A stretch of 64,000 bases of DNA from Hyphomonas sp. (lineage in GTDB: Bacteria; Pseudomonadota; Alphaproteobacteria; Caulobacterales; Hyphomonadaceae). The number at the start of each line of letters is the position of its first letter. The stretch's first letter is position 1. Made by a program: the position numbers and the translations under genes. The stretch lies in NCBI RefSeq assembly GCF_016125515.1, contig NZ_WGLO01000001.1:1-64000 (forward strand). Reading direction: 5' to 3'. This document shows positions 19,106-28,704 of this stretch, in pieces. The notes under the pieces are model-generated. The model worked only from the letters and a program-made list of their open reading frames with translations. It made no database searches and was not told the origin of the DNA.

Positions 19106-20203
19106 ATGGATCGTTCAGCCAAGATCGGAACCTGGATCATCGCCACCGGTGTGATCCTTGCGTTCCTCTATGCGGGCCGTGAAATCCTCTCGACATTCGC
19201 GATGGCGGTCTTTCTGTTCCTGATCATCGAAGGTTTCGCCACGGCCGTCGACAATGCGACCACGAGGCTGAACCAGCGCCAGGCGCGGGTGATCGCCATC
19301 CTGATCATCACGGGCGGCTTCATTGGCTTCATTGCGCTGATGGCGAATGGTGTGGCGGAGTTCGGCCGCGACGCGGGCGACTACGAGACCCGGATCAATG
19401 CGTTGATCTCGGATGCCTATGGCGTCGTCGGCATGCACGACTCGCCGACGTTGACCCAACTGGTCTTCAATGAACGCGGCCAGCAATTCTTCGCCACCAT
19501 CGCCAATTCGGTCAGCGGCCTGTCGGGTGACCTGACACTGATCCTGATCTATGTCGCCTTCCTCTTCTCGGCCCAGGCGGGCTGGTCGACCAAGCTCGAC
19601 AACATCTTTCCCAGCCAGGAGCGGCGTGCCCAGGTGCGCGCCATCGGCAACGACGCGCGCATCGGCATCGAACGCTATCTCTGGGTCCAGACGCTGATCT
19701 CGGTCATGATCACCGCGCTGAGTTATGTGTCACTGCTTCTGCTCGGCGTGCAAAATGCCCTGTTCCTGTCGGCCTTGATCTTTGTTCTGAATTACATACC
19801 AACGGTTGGTTCAATTGCCGCAGCCGTCGTGCCGCCGCTGTTTGCACTCGTCCAGCCCTCCGTGCCGGGTTGGGTTCCCGGAATTGTGCCGGATAACTCG
19901 TATATTTATGCCGCCATCGTCTTCGGAACTGCCAGTTTCTGGCAATTTTCGATTGGGAATTTCATTCAGCCCCGAATGATGGGCGATTCGCTCAATCTAT
20001 CGGCACTGGTCGTGCTGTTGGCGCTGGCGATCTGGGGCCTTCTCTGGGGTATTCCCGGAATGTTCCTGTCCGCACCTTTGACAGTACTAATGATGATTGT
20101 TCTCGCCCAGTCGAACGAAACACGCTGGATGGCCATCCTCCTGTCTGCAGATGGCAACCCAAGCGGGAAGTTCGTGCCGGACGCCGAGGGTGCGACTGAA
20201 TGA
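19106..20203 (+). CDS. AI-2E family transporter (PerM/YdiK type)
   Basis: A 365-residue membrane protein with paired helices at the N-terminus, a soluble middle domain (about residues 75-145) and a C-terminal helical block containing LSALIFVLNYIPTVGSIAA and the re-entrant PGMFLSAPLTVLMMIV; these are the landmarks of the AI-2E/PerM family. Members export autoinducer-2, or act as Na+/H+ antiporters or general permeases; the substrate here is unknown. Start 19106 has AGGAG. Divergent from the HerA-like gene. Confidence 0.88.
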   Translation: MDRSAKIGTWIIATGVILAFLYAGREILSTFAMAVFLFLIIEGFATAVDNATTRLNQRQARVIAILIITGGFIGFIALMANGVAEFGRDAGDYETRINALISDAYGVVGMHDSPTLTQLVFNERGQQFFATIANSVSGLSGDLTLILIYVAFLFSAQAGWSTKLDNIFPSQERRAQVRAIGNDARIGIERYLWVQTLISVMITALSYVSLLLLGVQNALFLSALIFVLNYIPTVGSIAAAVVPPLFALVQPSVPGWVPGIVPDNSYIYAAIVFGTASFWQFSIGNFIQPRMMGDSLNLSALVVLLALAIWGLLWGIPGMFLSAPLTVLMMIVLAQSNETRWMAILLSADGNPSGKFVPDAEGATE

Positions 20204-20583
20204 AAAGTTGGCCAAAGGCCCTCATTTGGGCTATGAGCGCGAACCAGAGGACGCGGTTTGGGCGACCGCCTCATGTAGAATCGTTAACGATTTAGAGACT
20301 GCTTCCGGCTTGAATTCGGATGTAGATCGACGAAATAGTGAATTCAGGCTTCCGCGTGCGTCCCCCCACCCAGCCTGCGGAAGTTTCTGAAGGGCCCGCC
20401 GGACATGTCCCCGTTCGGCGGGCCCGCTTATTTCCGGTGCCGGTACACTCCAGCTTTACGTGAACGCAAACGTCAGCCTGCGTTTCTATTCCTGCCTGCC
20501 GTCTTCACATCCAAGTTTCTTGAAGCGGTAACGGTCGGAGAGTAGGACGGAGAGATCAGATTTCCCTTGCGTGAGTCCTTGCC
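20204..20583. other. 380-bp gene-free interval before the glutamate dehydrogenase gene
   Basis: The longest non-coding stretch of the window. From left to right it holds a 14-bp palindrome AATCGTTAACGATT (20279-20292), two GAATTC-containing repeats, a promoter-like pair, two consecutive stem-loops described separately as a candidate sRNA, and then about 150 bp of leader before the GDH start. No small ORF with a credible ribosome site was seen. Confidence 0.6.
20344..20432 (+). ncRNA. Candidate small RNA with C-rich loop and terminator-like hairpin
   Basis: A promoter-like pair TTGAAT (20310-20315), 17-bp spacer, AAATAG (20333-20338) would start a transcript near 20344. It then meets a stem CTTCCGC (20350-20356)/GCGGAAG (20378-20384) whose 21-base loop contains CCCCCCACCC, followed by a 10-bp stem GGGCCCGCCG (20393-20402)/CGGCGGGCCC (20417-20426) and GCTTATTT. 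A hairpin with a C-rich loop plus a terminator is the layout of alphaproteobacterial sRNAs that bind Shine-Dalgarno sequences. The promoter match is weak and the T-tract short, so this is inference. Confidence 0.33.
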
Positions 20584-23500
20584 ATGACCCGATCCGCCGC
20601 TGTCACCGGGCCCGAAGCCCAGGTGCTTGAACAGATTCTGCAGGAGGCGGCGGGCGAAGACCTGACCGGCCTTTCCCAGGACGACCTTCACAGTCTCGCG
20701 GCGCGACTCTGGGATTGGGCTTCGAAAGTGCCTGCCGGCGAGCAAGCCGTGCGCGTCATTCCGCATGCGGAGGGTTCAAAGGGCCGTATCGGCCGCAGCA
20801 TCCTCGAAGCGACCGGTCCGGACATGCCCTTCCTCGTTGATTCGCTGCTTGGCGAGTGCGCCGCGCAGGGCTTCGAGGTCAAGACGCTGTTCCACCCCGT
20901 GGTCACGCTGGCCGATGGCCGCCGCGTCTCGGTGATCCAGATCCACACCGCGCCGCTGACCCCGGGCGAAGAGCGCGTCCTCGAAGCGGGCGCCATCGCA
21001 ACGCTGGCCGATGTCAGCCGAGCCGTTTCTGATCACGCCGCAATGCAGGCGCGCATGCGCGTCGAGATGAAGCGCCTGGCTGCGGTCCAGCATATCAATC
21101 CGGCCGAGCGCGACGAAGCCGTCGCCTTCCTCGAATGGCTGCTCAAGGAACATTACGTCTTCCTCGGCAGCCGCGAATACGAGTTCGATACCGACAAGGA
21201 AGGCCGTGTCCTGCCGGTCGAGCCGCTGATGATCGAGGGTTCGAACCTCGGCATCCTGCGTGACGAACATCTCAATGTTCTCTCGCGCGACAGCGAGCCG
21301 CTCGTGCTCACCCAGGCCATCGGCGATTTCATCGCCCAGCCCGCGCCGCTGATCATCGCCAAATCGACCCTGCCGAGCCGGGTCCACCGCCGCGTCCCGT
21401 GCGACTATATCGGCGTCAAGAAATATGATGGCGAAGGCCGCGTCATTGGCGAAGTCCGCTTCCTCGGCTTGTTCACGGCCGAAGCCTATGACGAAACCGC
21501 GCGCTCCATCCCGTTCATGCGCCGGCGTGTGCAGAAGGTGATGGCCGCCTCGGGCGCCGCGCCCGGCGGACATACCGAAAAGGCGCTCGCCAACCTGATC
21601 GAGACCTGGCCACGCGACGAACTCTTCCAAACCCGCTCGACCCTGCTCGGCCCGATGATCATGGGCGCGCTCCACCTGATCGGCCGCCCACGGACGAAAG
21701 TCTTCCTGCGCCGTGACGAGTTCGACCGGTTCGTCACCGCCCTCGTCTTCGTGCCGCGCGAATCCTACGACACGTCACTGCGCCAGCGCATGGGACAGGT
21801 GCTCACCGATGCCTATCGCGGCACGCTGCGCTCCTTCCAGCCCTATTTCGATGCCGGCCCGATGGCGCGCGTGCATTTCGAGATCGGCCTCTCGCCGGGC
21901 CATCCCGAACCGGACCCGGATGAGATCGAGCGCAAGATCGCCGAACTCGCCCGCACCTGGGACCAGGGCTTCCGCGATCTCCTGATGGCCTCTGACCTGA
22001 AAGGCGGCGACCGGGAAGGGGCCCGCACCTTCATCGGCGCCTTCAATGCGGCCTACCGTGAAGCATTCCCGCCCGAAGAGGCGCTCAAGGATGTGATCAG
22101 CATGGCCGCGCTCAGCGCCGGCCGCCCGATGGTCGCTCGCGCCTACCGTCTGGAGACCGACGATCCGGTCAAGCTTCGCGTCAAGATCTTTGCCCGCGAC
22201 GGCGCCATCGCCCTGTCGCGCTGCGTACCGGTGTTCGAGAATATCGGCCTCTTCGTGCATTTCGAGACCGGCTATCCGGTTCGCCCGGTCAGCAAGCCGG
22301 TCGCCGATGCGCCGGATGTCTACTGGGTCCACTCGGTCGCCATGCAGTCCGCCGACGGATCGGTGGTCGATCTCGACAAGCTCGCCCACCTCTTCGAGGA
22401 GGCCTTCATCGCGGTCTGGAGCGGCAAGGCAGAGAATGACGGCTTTAACCGGCTCGTCCTCTCCGCCGGCGCAACTTGGCGCGAAGCCGCGCTCATCCGC
22501 GCGCTTGCCGCCTATCGCCGCCAGAGCGGGCTCGACCAGCCGCAGGACATCCAGGAGGCCGCCGTCGCGCGCTATCCCGGAGCCACGCGCCTGATCCTCG
22601 ACCTGTTTGCCACCCGGTTTGATCCGAAGGCGTTCAAGACGCTGGACCAGCGCACGAACGCCGCGAAAAAGATCGAAGCTAAATTCGAGGAGGAGATGAA
22701 GGAGGTCGTCAGCCTTGCCGACGACATCGTCCTGCGCCGCCTGTTCCACCTGACCGGCGCTATCCAGCGCACCAACTTCTATCAGCAGGATGAAGACGAA
22801 GCGCCGCTCCCCTGGATCAGCTTCAAGGTCGCCAGCCGCGAACTCGCCGACCTGCCGGAACCCAAGCCCTACCGCGAGATCTTCACCAACAGCCCGCGCG
22901 TCGAAGGCGTCCACCTGCGTTTCGGCCCCGTCGCACGCGGCGGCCTGCGCTGGTCGGACCGCCCGTCCGACTACCGGACCGAAGTCCTCGGTCTCGTCAA
23001 GGCCCAGCAGGTCAAGAACGCCGTCATCGTGCCGGTCGGCTCGAAGGGCGGCTTCTATCCGAAACAGCTTCCTCCGCGTACGGATCCGACCTGGTTTGAA
23101 ACTGGCCGCGACGCCTACAAGGAATTCATCACCGCGCTGCTTGGCCTCACCGATAATCTCGTGAAGGGCAAGGTCGTCGCCCCGAAGGACACCGTCGTCT
23201 GGGACGACGAGGATCCTTACCTCGTGGTCGCGGCCGACAAGGGCACGGCCACCTTCTCCGACACGGCCAACGCGATCAGCGTCGAGAAAGGACATTGGCT
23301 CGGCGATGCCTTCGCCTCGGGTGGCTCGGCCGGCTACGATCACAAGAAGATGGGCATCACTGCCCGCGGCGCCTGGGAAGCGGTCAAGCGCCACTTCCGC
23401 GAAATGGGCAAGGACATCCAGACCGAGCCTTTCACCGTCATCGGCGTGGGCGACATGTCGGGCGACGTGTTCGGCAATGGCATGCTCCTCTCGCCGGAGA

Positions 23501-25305
23501 TCCGTCTCGTCGCGGCGTTCAACCACATGCACATCTTCCTCGATCCAAACCCGGCCGATGCCGCAAAGTGCCTGGCCGAGCGTCAACGCATGTTCGATCT
23601 GCCGCGCTCCACATGGGCGGACTATGACACGAAGCTGATCTCCAAAGGCGGCGGCGTCTTCCCGCGCGCGGCCAAGTCGATCCCGCTCACGGCCGAGATC
23701 AAATCGCTCACCGGCCTGTCAGCGGATGCCGTCACCCCGGACGAGCTGATCCACGCGCTGCTCAAGTCGGAAACCGACCTGCTCTGGTTCGGCGGCATCG
23801 GCACCTATGTGAAGTCCGTGCGCGAATCGAATCTCGATGTCGGTGACCGGGCCAACGACGCCGTGCGCATCAACGGTCGCGATCTCAAGGCGAAGGTCAT
23901 CGGCGAAGGCGCCAATCTCGGCATGACGCAGGCCGCGCGCATTGAGTTTGCCCTGGCCGGCGGGCGCCTCAACACGGATGCCATCGACAACTCGGCCGGC
24001 GTCGATTCGTCCGACCACGAAGTCAACATCAAGATCCTCGCCGCCGAAGCGATCCGCCTCGGCAATCTAAAGGAAGCGGACCGCAATGCGCTGCTGGCGC
24101 AGATGACCGACGATGTCGCTGATCATGTGCTCGCCCACAACTATGACCAGTCGAACGCCCTGACGCTCGCCTCGGCCACCGTCACGGACGATCATGAGGC
24201 GCTCGAGCGGCTGATGGTCTATCTTGAAGAGCGCGGCGTCCTGAATCGCAAGCTCGAAGGCTTGCCGACGACGACGGAGATGCAGACCCGCAAGGAAGCC
24301 GGCCAGCCGCTCACGCGGCCTGAACTGGCCGTGCTGTTGGCCTGGTCAAAGATCGTGCTGTTCGACGATCTTGTCGCGTCCGATCTGCCGGACGATCCCT
24401 GGTTCGGTCCGGTGCTCAAGGCCTATTTCCCGCCGCCGATCGACGGCTATTCAAAGGCGATGGACGGCCACCGTCTGCGCCGCGAAATCATCGCCACGGT
24501 CGTTGCCAACCGCACGCTGGACTTCATGGGCCCTGTCGCCCTGTTGCGCCTGCGCGAGCTCACCAGCGCCGCGCCGGCCGAGGCCGTGCGTGCGCTGGAA
24601 GCGGCGCGTGAGGTGCTCGACATCGCCACCTTCCGTAAGCAGATCTTTGCGCTCGACAACAAGGTGCATGCCGACCTGCAGACCGATCTGCAGCTGGAGG
24701 CGATCCATGCGGCCAGCGAAGCGGCCGCCTGGTTCATCCGCACCCTGCCGGGTCAACCGGTCGGCAAGGCTGTTGAGCAGACCCATGGCCCGCTCAACGA
24801 GCTGAAGGCCTCGCTCGCTTCGGTCCAGACGGCGTTCCCCGCCTCGCGCATCGAGCGCGATGCGCGCGTCTTCATCAAGCAGGGCGCGCCGGACAGCCTC
24901 GCCCGCTGGTCGGCGGCGATGAGCTATTTTTCGCAAGGTCTCACAGTCGTCGATGTGGCCCGCACGTCCGGCCGGACCGTTCCGGAGACAGCCGCCACCT
25001 TCTACGCCATTGGCGACGCCCTGCGGCTCGACCGGATGCGCGCCTCGGCCCGCGAAGGTCTCGTCAATGCGCCCTATTGGGACCGCGTGGCCGGCCGCCG
25101 CCTGATTTCCGAACTTGTCCGCCTGCAGGCGGGCGCGACCGAAGAGGCCTTGAAACTCGGCGGCGCTGAAGCCTGGCTCGGCGGGCGCGGGGAAGGGCGG
25201 CGGCAATTGCTGGCCACCCTGTCCGCGCTCGGCAAAGACCGGTCCTGGTCCTTCGCCAAGTTCGCCCTGTCGACTGACGCGGTGCGCCAGTTCATGGGCC
25301 GCTGA
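20584..25305 (+). CDS. gdhZ: NAD-specific glutamate dehydrogenase, large (180-kDa class)
   Basis: A 1573-residue enzyme oxidatively deaminating glutamate to 2-oxoglutarate, linking amino-acid catabolism to the TCA cycle. Order: an N-terminal regulatory region with ACT-like modules (to about residue 700), the catalytic domain with GGLRWSDRPSDYRTEVLGLV near 786 and VPVGSKGGFYPK near 820 (substrate lysines), the nucleotide-binding region with GVGDMSGDVFGNG near 954 and VIGEGANLGMT, and a long helical C-terminus. In Caulobacter the homologue GdhZ also restrains FtsZ; whether that holds here is unknown. No neighbour suggests an operon. Confidence 0.94.
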   Translation: MTRSAAVTGPEAQVLEQILQEAAGEDLTGLSQDDLHSLAARLWDWASKVPAGEQAVRVIPHAEGSKGRIGRSILEATGPDMPFLVDSLLGECAAQGFEVKTLFHPVVTLADGRRVSVIQIHTAPLTPGEERVLEAGAIATLADVSRAVSDHAAMQARMRVEMKRLAAVQHINPAERDEAVAFLEWLLKEHYVFLGSREYEFDTDKEGRVLPVEPLMIEGSNLGILRDEHLNVLSRDSEPLVLTQAIGDFIAQPAPLIIAKSTLPSRVHRRVPCDYIGVKKYDGEGRVIGEVRFLGLFTAEAYDETARSIPFMRRRVQKVMAASGAAPGGHTEKALANLIETWPRDELFQTRSTLLGPMIMGALHLIGRPRTKVFLRRDEFDRFVTALVFVPRESYDTSLRQRMGQVLTDAYRGTLRSFQPYFDAGPMARVHFEIGLSPGHPEPDPDEIERKIAELARTWDQGFRDLLMASDLKGGDREGARTFIGAFNAAYREAFPPEEALKDVISMAALSAGRPMVARAYRLETDDPVKLRVKIFARDGAIALSRCVPVFENIGLFVHFETGYPVRPVSKPVADAPDVYWVHSVAMQSADGSVVDLDKLAHLFEEAFIAVWSGKAENDGFNRLVLSAGATWREAALIRALAAYRRQSGLDQPQDIQEAAVARYPGATRLILDLFATRFDPKAFKTLDQRTNAAKKIEAKFEEEMKEVVSLADDIVLRRLFHLTGAIQRTNFYQQDEDEAPLPWISFKVASRELADLPEPKPYREIFTNSPRVEGVHLRFGPVARGGLRWSDRPSDYRTEVLGLVKAQQVKNAVIVPVGSKGGFYPKQLPPRTDPTWFETGRDAYKEFITALLGLTDNLVKGKVVAPKDTVVWDDEDPYLVVAADKGTATFSDTANAISVEKGHWLGDAFASGGSAGYDHKKMGITARGAWEAVKRHFREMGKDIQTEPFTVIGVGDMSGDVFGNGMLLSPEIRLVAAFNHMHIFLDPNPADAAKCLAERQRMFDLPRSTWADYDTKLISKGGGVFPRAAKSIPLTAEIKSLTGLSADAVTPDELIHALLKSETDLLWFGGIGTYVKSVRESNLDVGDRANDAVRINGRDLKAKVIGEGANLGMTQAARIEFALAGGRLNTDAIDNSAGVDSSDHEVNIKILAAEAIRLGNLKEADRNALLAQMTDDVADHVLAHNYDQSNALTLASATVTDDHEALERLMVYLEERGVLNRKLEGLPTTTEMQTRKEAGQPLTRPELAVLLAWSKIVLFDDLVASDLPDDPWFGPVLKAYFPPPIDGYSKAMDGHRLRREIIATVVANRTLDFMGPVALLRLRELTSAAPAEAVRALEAAREVLDIATFRKQIFALDNKVHADLQTDLQLEAIHAASEAAAWFIRTLPGQPVGKAVEQTHGPLNELKASLASVQTAFPASRIERDARVFIKQGAPDSLARWSAAMSYFSQGLTVVDVARTSGRTVPETAATFYAIGDALRLDRMRASAREGLVNAPYWDRVAGRRLISELVRLQAGATEEALKLGGAEAWLGGRGEGRRQLLATLSALGKDRSWSFAKFALSTDAVRQFMGR

Positions 25306-25369
25306 GACATTCATCACGCATTCAGGGCGCAGGCGGATAGTTCAGCCTTCGCAGCAAGGAAACGGTTTC

Positions 25370-25819
25370 ATGCGCCACCGGACCATCGCCAGCCTCGCGC
25401 TCGCCCTGACGGCGGCCTGCACGGTCGCCGCCGCGCCGAAGCCGGACTCCTTTGCGGCCGAGCCGCAGACATTCCCGAGCTTCGATGAATGGGGCACGGG
25501 CGAGGGCCCCTACGCCTATCACCGCCTGATCGGCACCTGCGATACGCTCAACCATTCCCACGGCCGCAATGCCGCCTGGGGCCTCTGGCGCATGTCGATC
25601 TGGGCTGTCGATGAAGGCCAGGTGGAAGAGACCGCAGAGGGCACAGCCGAGCTGCGTCTTACCTGCCGCGACGGCTCCGCCTGTATTGAACAGGGCGCGC
25701 TGGACGACACACCGGAACGTGTCACCGATCACACCATCCCGTTCGAGACGCCGGCGCTCGCCCGGGCCTTCTCGGACCGCCTGACAAAGCTCAAGGGCGC
25801 CTGCCGGCAATACCTCTGA
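25370..25819 (+). CDS. Hypothetical secreted or lipid-anchored protein
   Basis: A 149-residue protein with an N-terminal signal (RHRTIASLALALTAAC; the LTAAC is a plausible lipobox). The mature part is short, acidic and contains three further Cys (GTCDTLNH, LTCRDGSACIE) plus a final KGACRQYL, compatible with disulfides in the periplasm. AAGGA precedes the ATG. No family recognised. It lies 64 bp after GDH and ends one base before the stop of the convergent aminopeptidase gene. Confidence 0.6.
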   Translation: MRHRTIASLALALTAACTVAAAPKPDSFAAEPQTFPSFDEWGTGEGPYAYHRLIGTCDTLNHSHGRNAAWGLWRMSIWAVDEGQVEETAEGTAELRLTCRDGSACIEQGALDDTPERVTDHTIPFETPALARAFSDRLTKLKGACRQYL

Positions 25820-28519
25820 TCAGCGTTTCGCCAGGGCCTCGGCCAGCGCGGGCCATTGCGTCTTCGCCTGCGCCGCACACAGGCGTGCACGCTCGAGCCC
25901 CTGCGCCAACCGGCGCTCATAGCCGGGGATCATCTCCGCCTTGCTCTCGAAGAAGGACTTCGCATCGGCTGCACCTTCTTCCGTACACTGCGCACCGGCA
26001 TATCCCGCCACCTGCTGCTTGCGCACCTCCGGCAGCTTCACAACCAGCTCGTCGAACGTGTCCTTGAATGCAGCCCACACCGCATCCACCGCGCCGGTAT
26101 TGCTGAACGCGCCGCCCAGCAGTGTGGACATCTCCGACGCCGTATAGGGCAGGTTCACCGCGCCGCCGACCAGCTCGCCCGCCAGCCGCGGGTCCGCCTT
26201 CGCGACCAGCGCGCGGAAGATGTCCGCCCGCTCGGTCTGGTTCGAGGAGTTGAAGGCATAGTCCAGCGCCGGCTCGATGAAGGCCCAGCCTTCTGCCTGC
26301 GCGCCAAGGCCGAAGGCGGTGCTGACGTCCTGCGCGGGCAGGGCGGACGGATCGACCGTCTGGCCCACACCGATCATCGCTTTGGCGCCCGCGATCAGCC
26401 GCACCCGCGCCGCCGGGCGCTCACCATACTGGATCAGCAGGCTTGCCAGGCTCGTTTGCAGCAGTTTCTCTCGGTCGGTCACCTTCGACGCGGGCATCGC
26501 CTTCAGCTTCGCTTCCAGCGGCGCATAGGTCTTCTCGATCCAGGCGGACAGGTTCTTCCTGCCGGCCGCATCGAGGCGGGCATGATACCCCTTTAACGTG
26601 TCGAACGGCAGACCCGCCGCCAGCGCCGCGCCTGTGGCCGAGGCTTCCAACCCGTCCAGCAGCGTATCCGCGCTCACCGAGCCTGCACCGAATCCGGACA
26701 ATAGCGAGTCGACAAACACCATCTGTTCGCCTGCGGACAGTTTTCCGAAATTTGCCGCCAGCTTCGCCGCCGAGGCTTCATCCAGTGCATAGCGCCAATA
26801 GCCCGTACCGCCCGCATTCGGCATCACGAAGTCCGGGCAGGCCGCCAGCGCCACCGTCTCATGCTTCGCCGTCAGCATCTGGCGGACCACATGGCTCTCA
26901 TTGCCGGTGTCCACACGCGCGGAGAACGGCACCTGCCAGATCGAGGCTTCGCGGTCGATCTCCGAACCAAGCGGCGCATACCGGCTCTGGCCCACGCTGA
27001 TCTCCGCGCCCTTGTCCGTACACGATACAGTCACGTCCAGCATCGGAATGCCCGGCTGCTCGATGAAGGTGCTGAAGCTCTGCGTGATCGCCGTATCGCC
27101 GGCGCCTTCGGCCAGCGCCGCCATGAAATCATCCGCATCCGCCACCTTGTCGGAGAAGCGGCGCATGTACACGCGGATGCCTTCGCGGAACTTGTCCTCA
27201 CCAATATAGGACTCGAACATGTTCAGGAGGCTGCCGCCCTTCTGGTAGGTGATCCCGTCGAAGGCGTCATTGATGTCGCCATTGGTGAGCACAGGGTTGC
27301 GCACCGTGCGCACCGATTTCAGCTCATCGCCGCCCATCGCGCCGAGGCCGCCGGCAATCGGATTGAGATTCCATTCCCCGCCCGGATCGATGGCGTTCAT
27401 CGTCTTGTTCGCCATCCAGGTCGCGAACGCCTCGTTCAGCCAGATGTCGTTCCACCAGGCCGGCGTCACAAGATTGCCGAACCACTGGTGCGCCAGTTCA
27501 TGCGCATGCGTCGAGTAGATGCTGCGCCGCCGCGAAAGGGGCGTGTCCTCGTTCACCAGCAACGCCGCCTCGCGGTAGACGATCGCGCCGGCATTCTCCA
27601 TCGCGCCATAGGCATAGTCCGGCGCCGCAATCAGGTCGAGCTTCCCATAGGGATACGGCTGCCCGAAATAATTCTCCTGGAACAGCAGCATGTCATCGGT
27701 GATCGCCAGCACATCCGCCGTCTGGCCGATCTTGCCCTTCGCGGTGAACGCGCGCAGCAGGATCGGCGCCGGCCGGCCCGGCGAGATCGGCACGGGCTCG
27801 CCGGAAACCTCTTCATACGGACCGATTGCAAGCGCGATCAGATAAGACTGAATCGGCCGCGTTGGCAGGAATTCATGCTCCACGAACCCGTCGCCCAGCG
27901 GACGCGCCTCGCGCTCCATCGCGTTCGCCACCACCTTGTCGCCTTCCGGCGCGGTCACGGTGATCACCCACGGCGTCTTGAAGCGCGGCTCGTCAAAGCT
28001 CGGCACCATCCGGCGCGCATCGATGTCTTCCATCTGCGTCACGAGATAGTCGGCGCCGTTCTGCGTCACCTTGTACAGCCCCGCGAGCGAGAGATTGTAG
28101 GGCGCCGTATAATCGAACACGAGCGTCGCATTGCCCGCTGGCAGCGGTGTTGCAAAATCAAGCGCGCTCACCCCGCCTTCGGCCAGGTTGCCGGTGAACG
28201 TTGCGGGCACTTCGCTGCCATCGGGCAGGCGGGCGAACACCTTGAGCATGTCCTGGTCCACCGAATGCAGCCAGATGCGAGCATGCGGCTTGTCCAGCGC
28301 CACGTCGATCTCGACCGCGCCGGAGAACGTGTCCGCCTTGGGGTCGGTCTTCAGGTTCACGCGGTACACAGTCGGCGTCACGCCTCCTGGTAATTGGCCG
28401 GTCGGCGGTTGTTCCAGTTTGACCGGTTGGGCGCCGGTCCCGCCCGCCGCGCCGCACGCGCCAAGGGCCAGCAGGGACACCGCGCCCACAAGGGCAGCCG
28501 CAAGACGCAAACGTTTCAT
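25820..28519 (-). CDS. M1-family zinc aminopeptidase, lipoprotein
   Basis: An 899-residue enzyme removing N-terminal residues from peptides. It carries a lipoprotein signal (SLLALGAC), the exopeptidase motif YGAMENAG near residue 304, the zinc site HELAHQWFGN near 340 with the second-shell NEAFATWM Glu near 363, and the ERAP1-like C-terminal helical domain. The lipobox implies periplasmic-side or outer-membrane attachment, unlike cytosolic PepN. Alone between convergent and divergent neighbours. Confidence 0.93.
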   Translation of the reverse strand: MKRLRLAAALVGAVSLLALGACGAAGGTGAQPVKLEQPPTGQLPGGVTPTVYRVNLKTDPKADTFSGAVEIDVALDKPHARIWLHSVDQDMLKVFARLPDGSEVPATFTGNLAEGGVSALDFATPLPAGNATLVFDYTAPYNLSLAGLYKVTQNGADYLVTQMEDIDARRMVPSFDEPRFKTPWVITVTAPEGDKVVANAMEREARPLGDGFVEHEFLPTRPIQSYLIALAIGPYEEVSGEPVPISPGRPAPILLRAFTAKGKIGQTADVLAITDDMLLFQENYFGQPYPYGKLDLIAAPDYAYGAMENAGAIVYREAALLVNEDTPLSRRRSIYSTHAHELAHQWFGNLVTPAWWNDIWLNEAFATWMANKTMNAIDPGGEWNLNPIAGGLGAMGGDELKSVRTVRNPVLTNGDINDAFDGITYQKGGSLLNMFESYIGEDKFREGIRVYMRRFSDKVADADDFMAALAEGAGDTAITQSFSTFIEQPGIPMLDVTVSCTDKGAEISVGQSRYAPLGSEIDREASIWQVPFSARVDTGNESHVVRQMLTAKHETVALAACPDFVMPNAGGTGYWRYALDEASAAKLAANFGKLSAGEQMVFVDSLLSGFGAGSVSADTLLDGLEASATGAALAAGLPFDTLKGYHARLDAAGRKNLSAWIEKTYAPLEAKLKAMPASKVTDREKLLQTSLASLLIQYGERPAARVRLIAGAKAMIGVGQTVDPSALPAQDVSTAFGLGAQAEGWAFIEPALDYAFNSSNQTERADIFRALVAKADPRLAGELVGGAVNLPYTASEMSTLLGGAFSNTGAVDAVWAAFKDTFDELVVKLPEVRKQQVAGYAGAQCTEEGAADAKSFFESKAEMIPGYERRLAQGLERARLCAAQAKTQWPALAEALAKR

Positions 28520-28704
28520 GGGAGGGGCTCCATTCCGGGCAGACCCGGCTCTCCTACAATAGGCCGCGCCCCTGTCTCAAGGCTTCGAAACGGGAAGTTG
28601 CAGTCACATTTCCGTCGCATAGTGCGCGGCCTTGCTGAAGAAAAGGCGCGCCGCCACCCGGGCGGTTATGTTAGGTCTGGGCGCTCGAATCGAAGGTCCG
28701 GGGA

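Noticed and set aside
20279-20292. AATCGTTAACGATT as a CtrA site
   Set aside because: CtrA needs TTAA-N7-TTAA; only one TTAA is present, so it is noted only as a palindrome.
20204-20583. Riboswitch in front of the glutamate dehydrogenase gene
   Set aside because: No conserved riboswitch core seen; the stems fit an sRNA or terminator better.
21775-23586. 603-codon open frame antisense to the glutamate dehydrogenase gene
   Set aside because: No motif or ribosome site, and the opposite strand encodes intact catalytic motifs.
26861-28393. 510-codon open frame antisense to the M1 aminopeptidase
   Set aside because: Composition is His/Arg-rich shadow coding; the aminopeptidase frame holds GAMEN and HELAH motifs.
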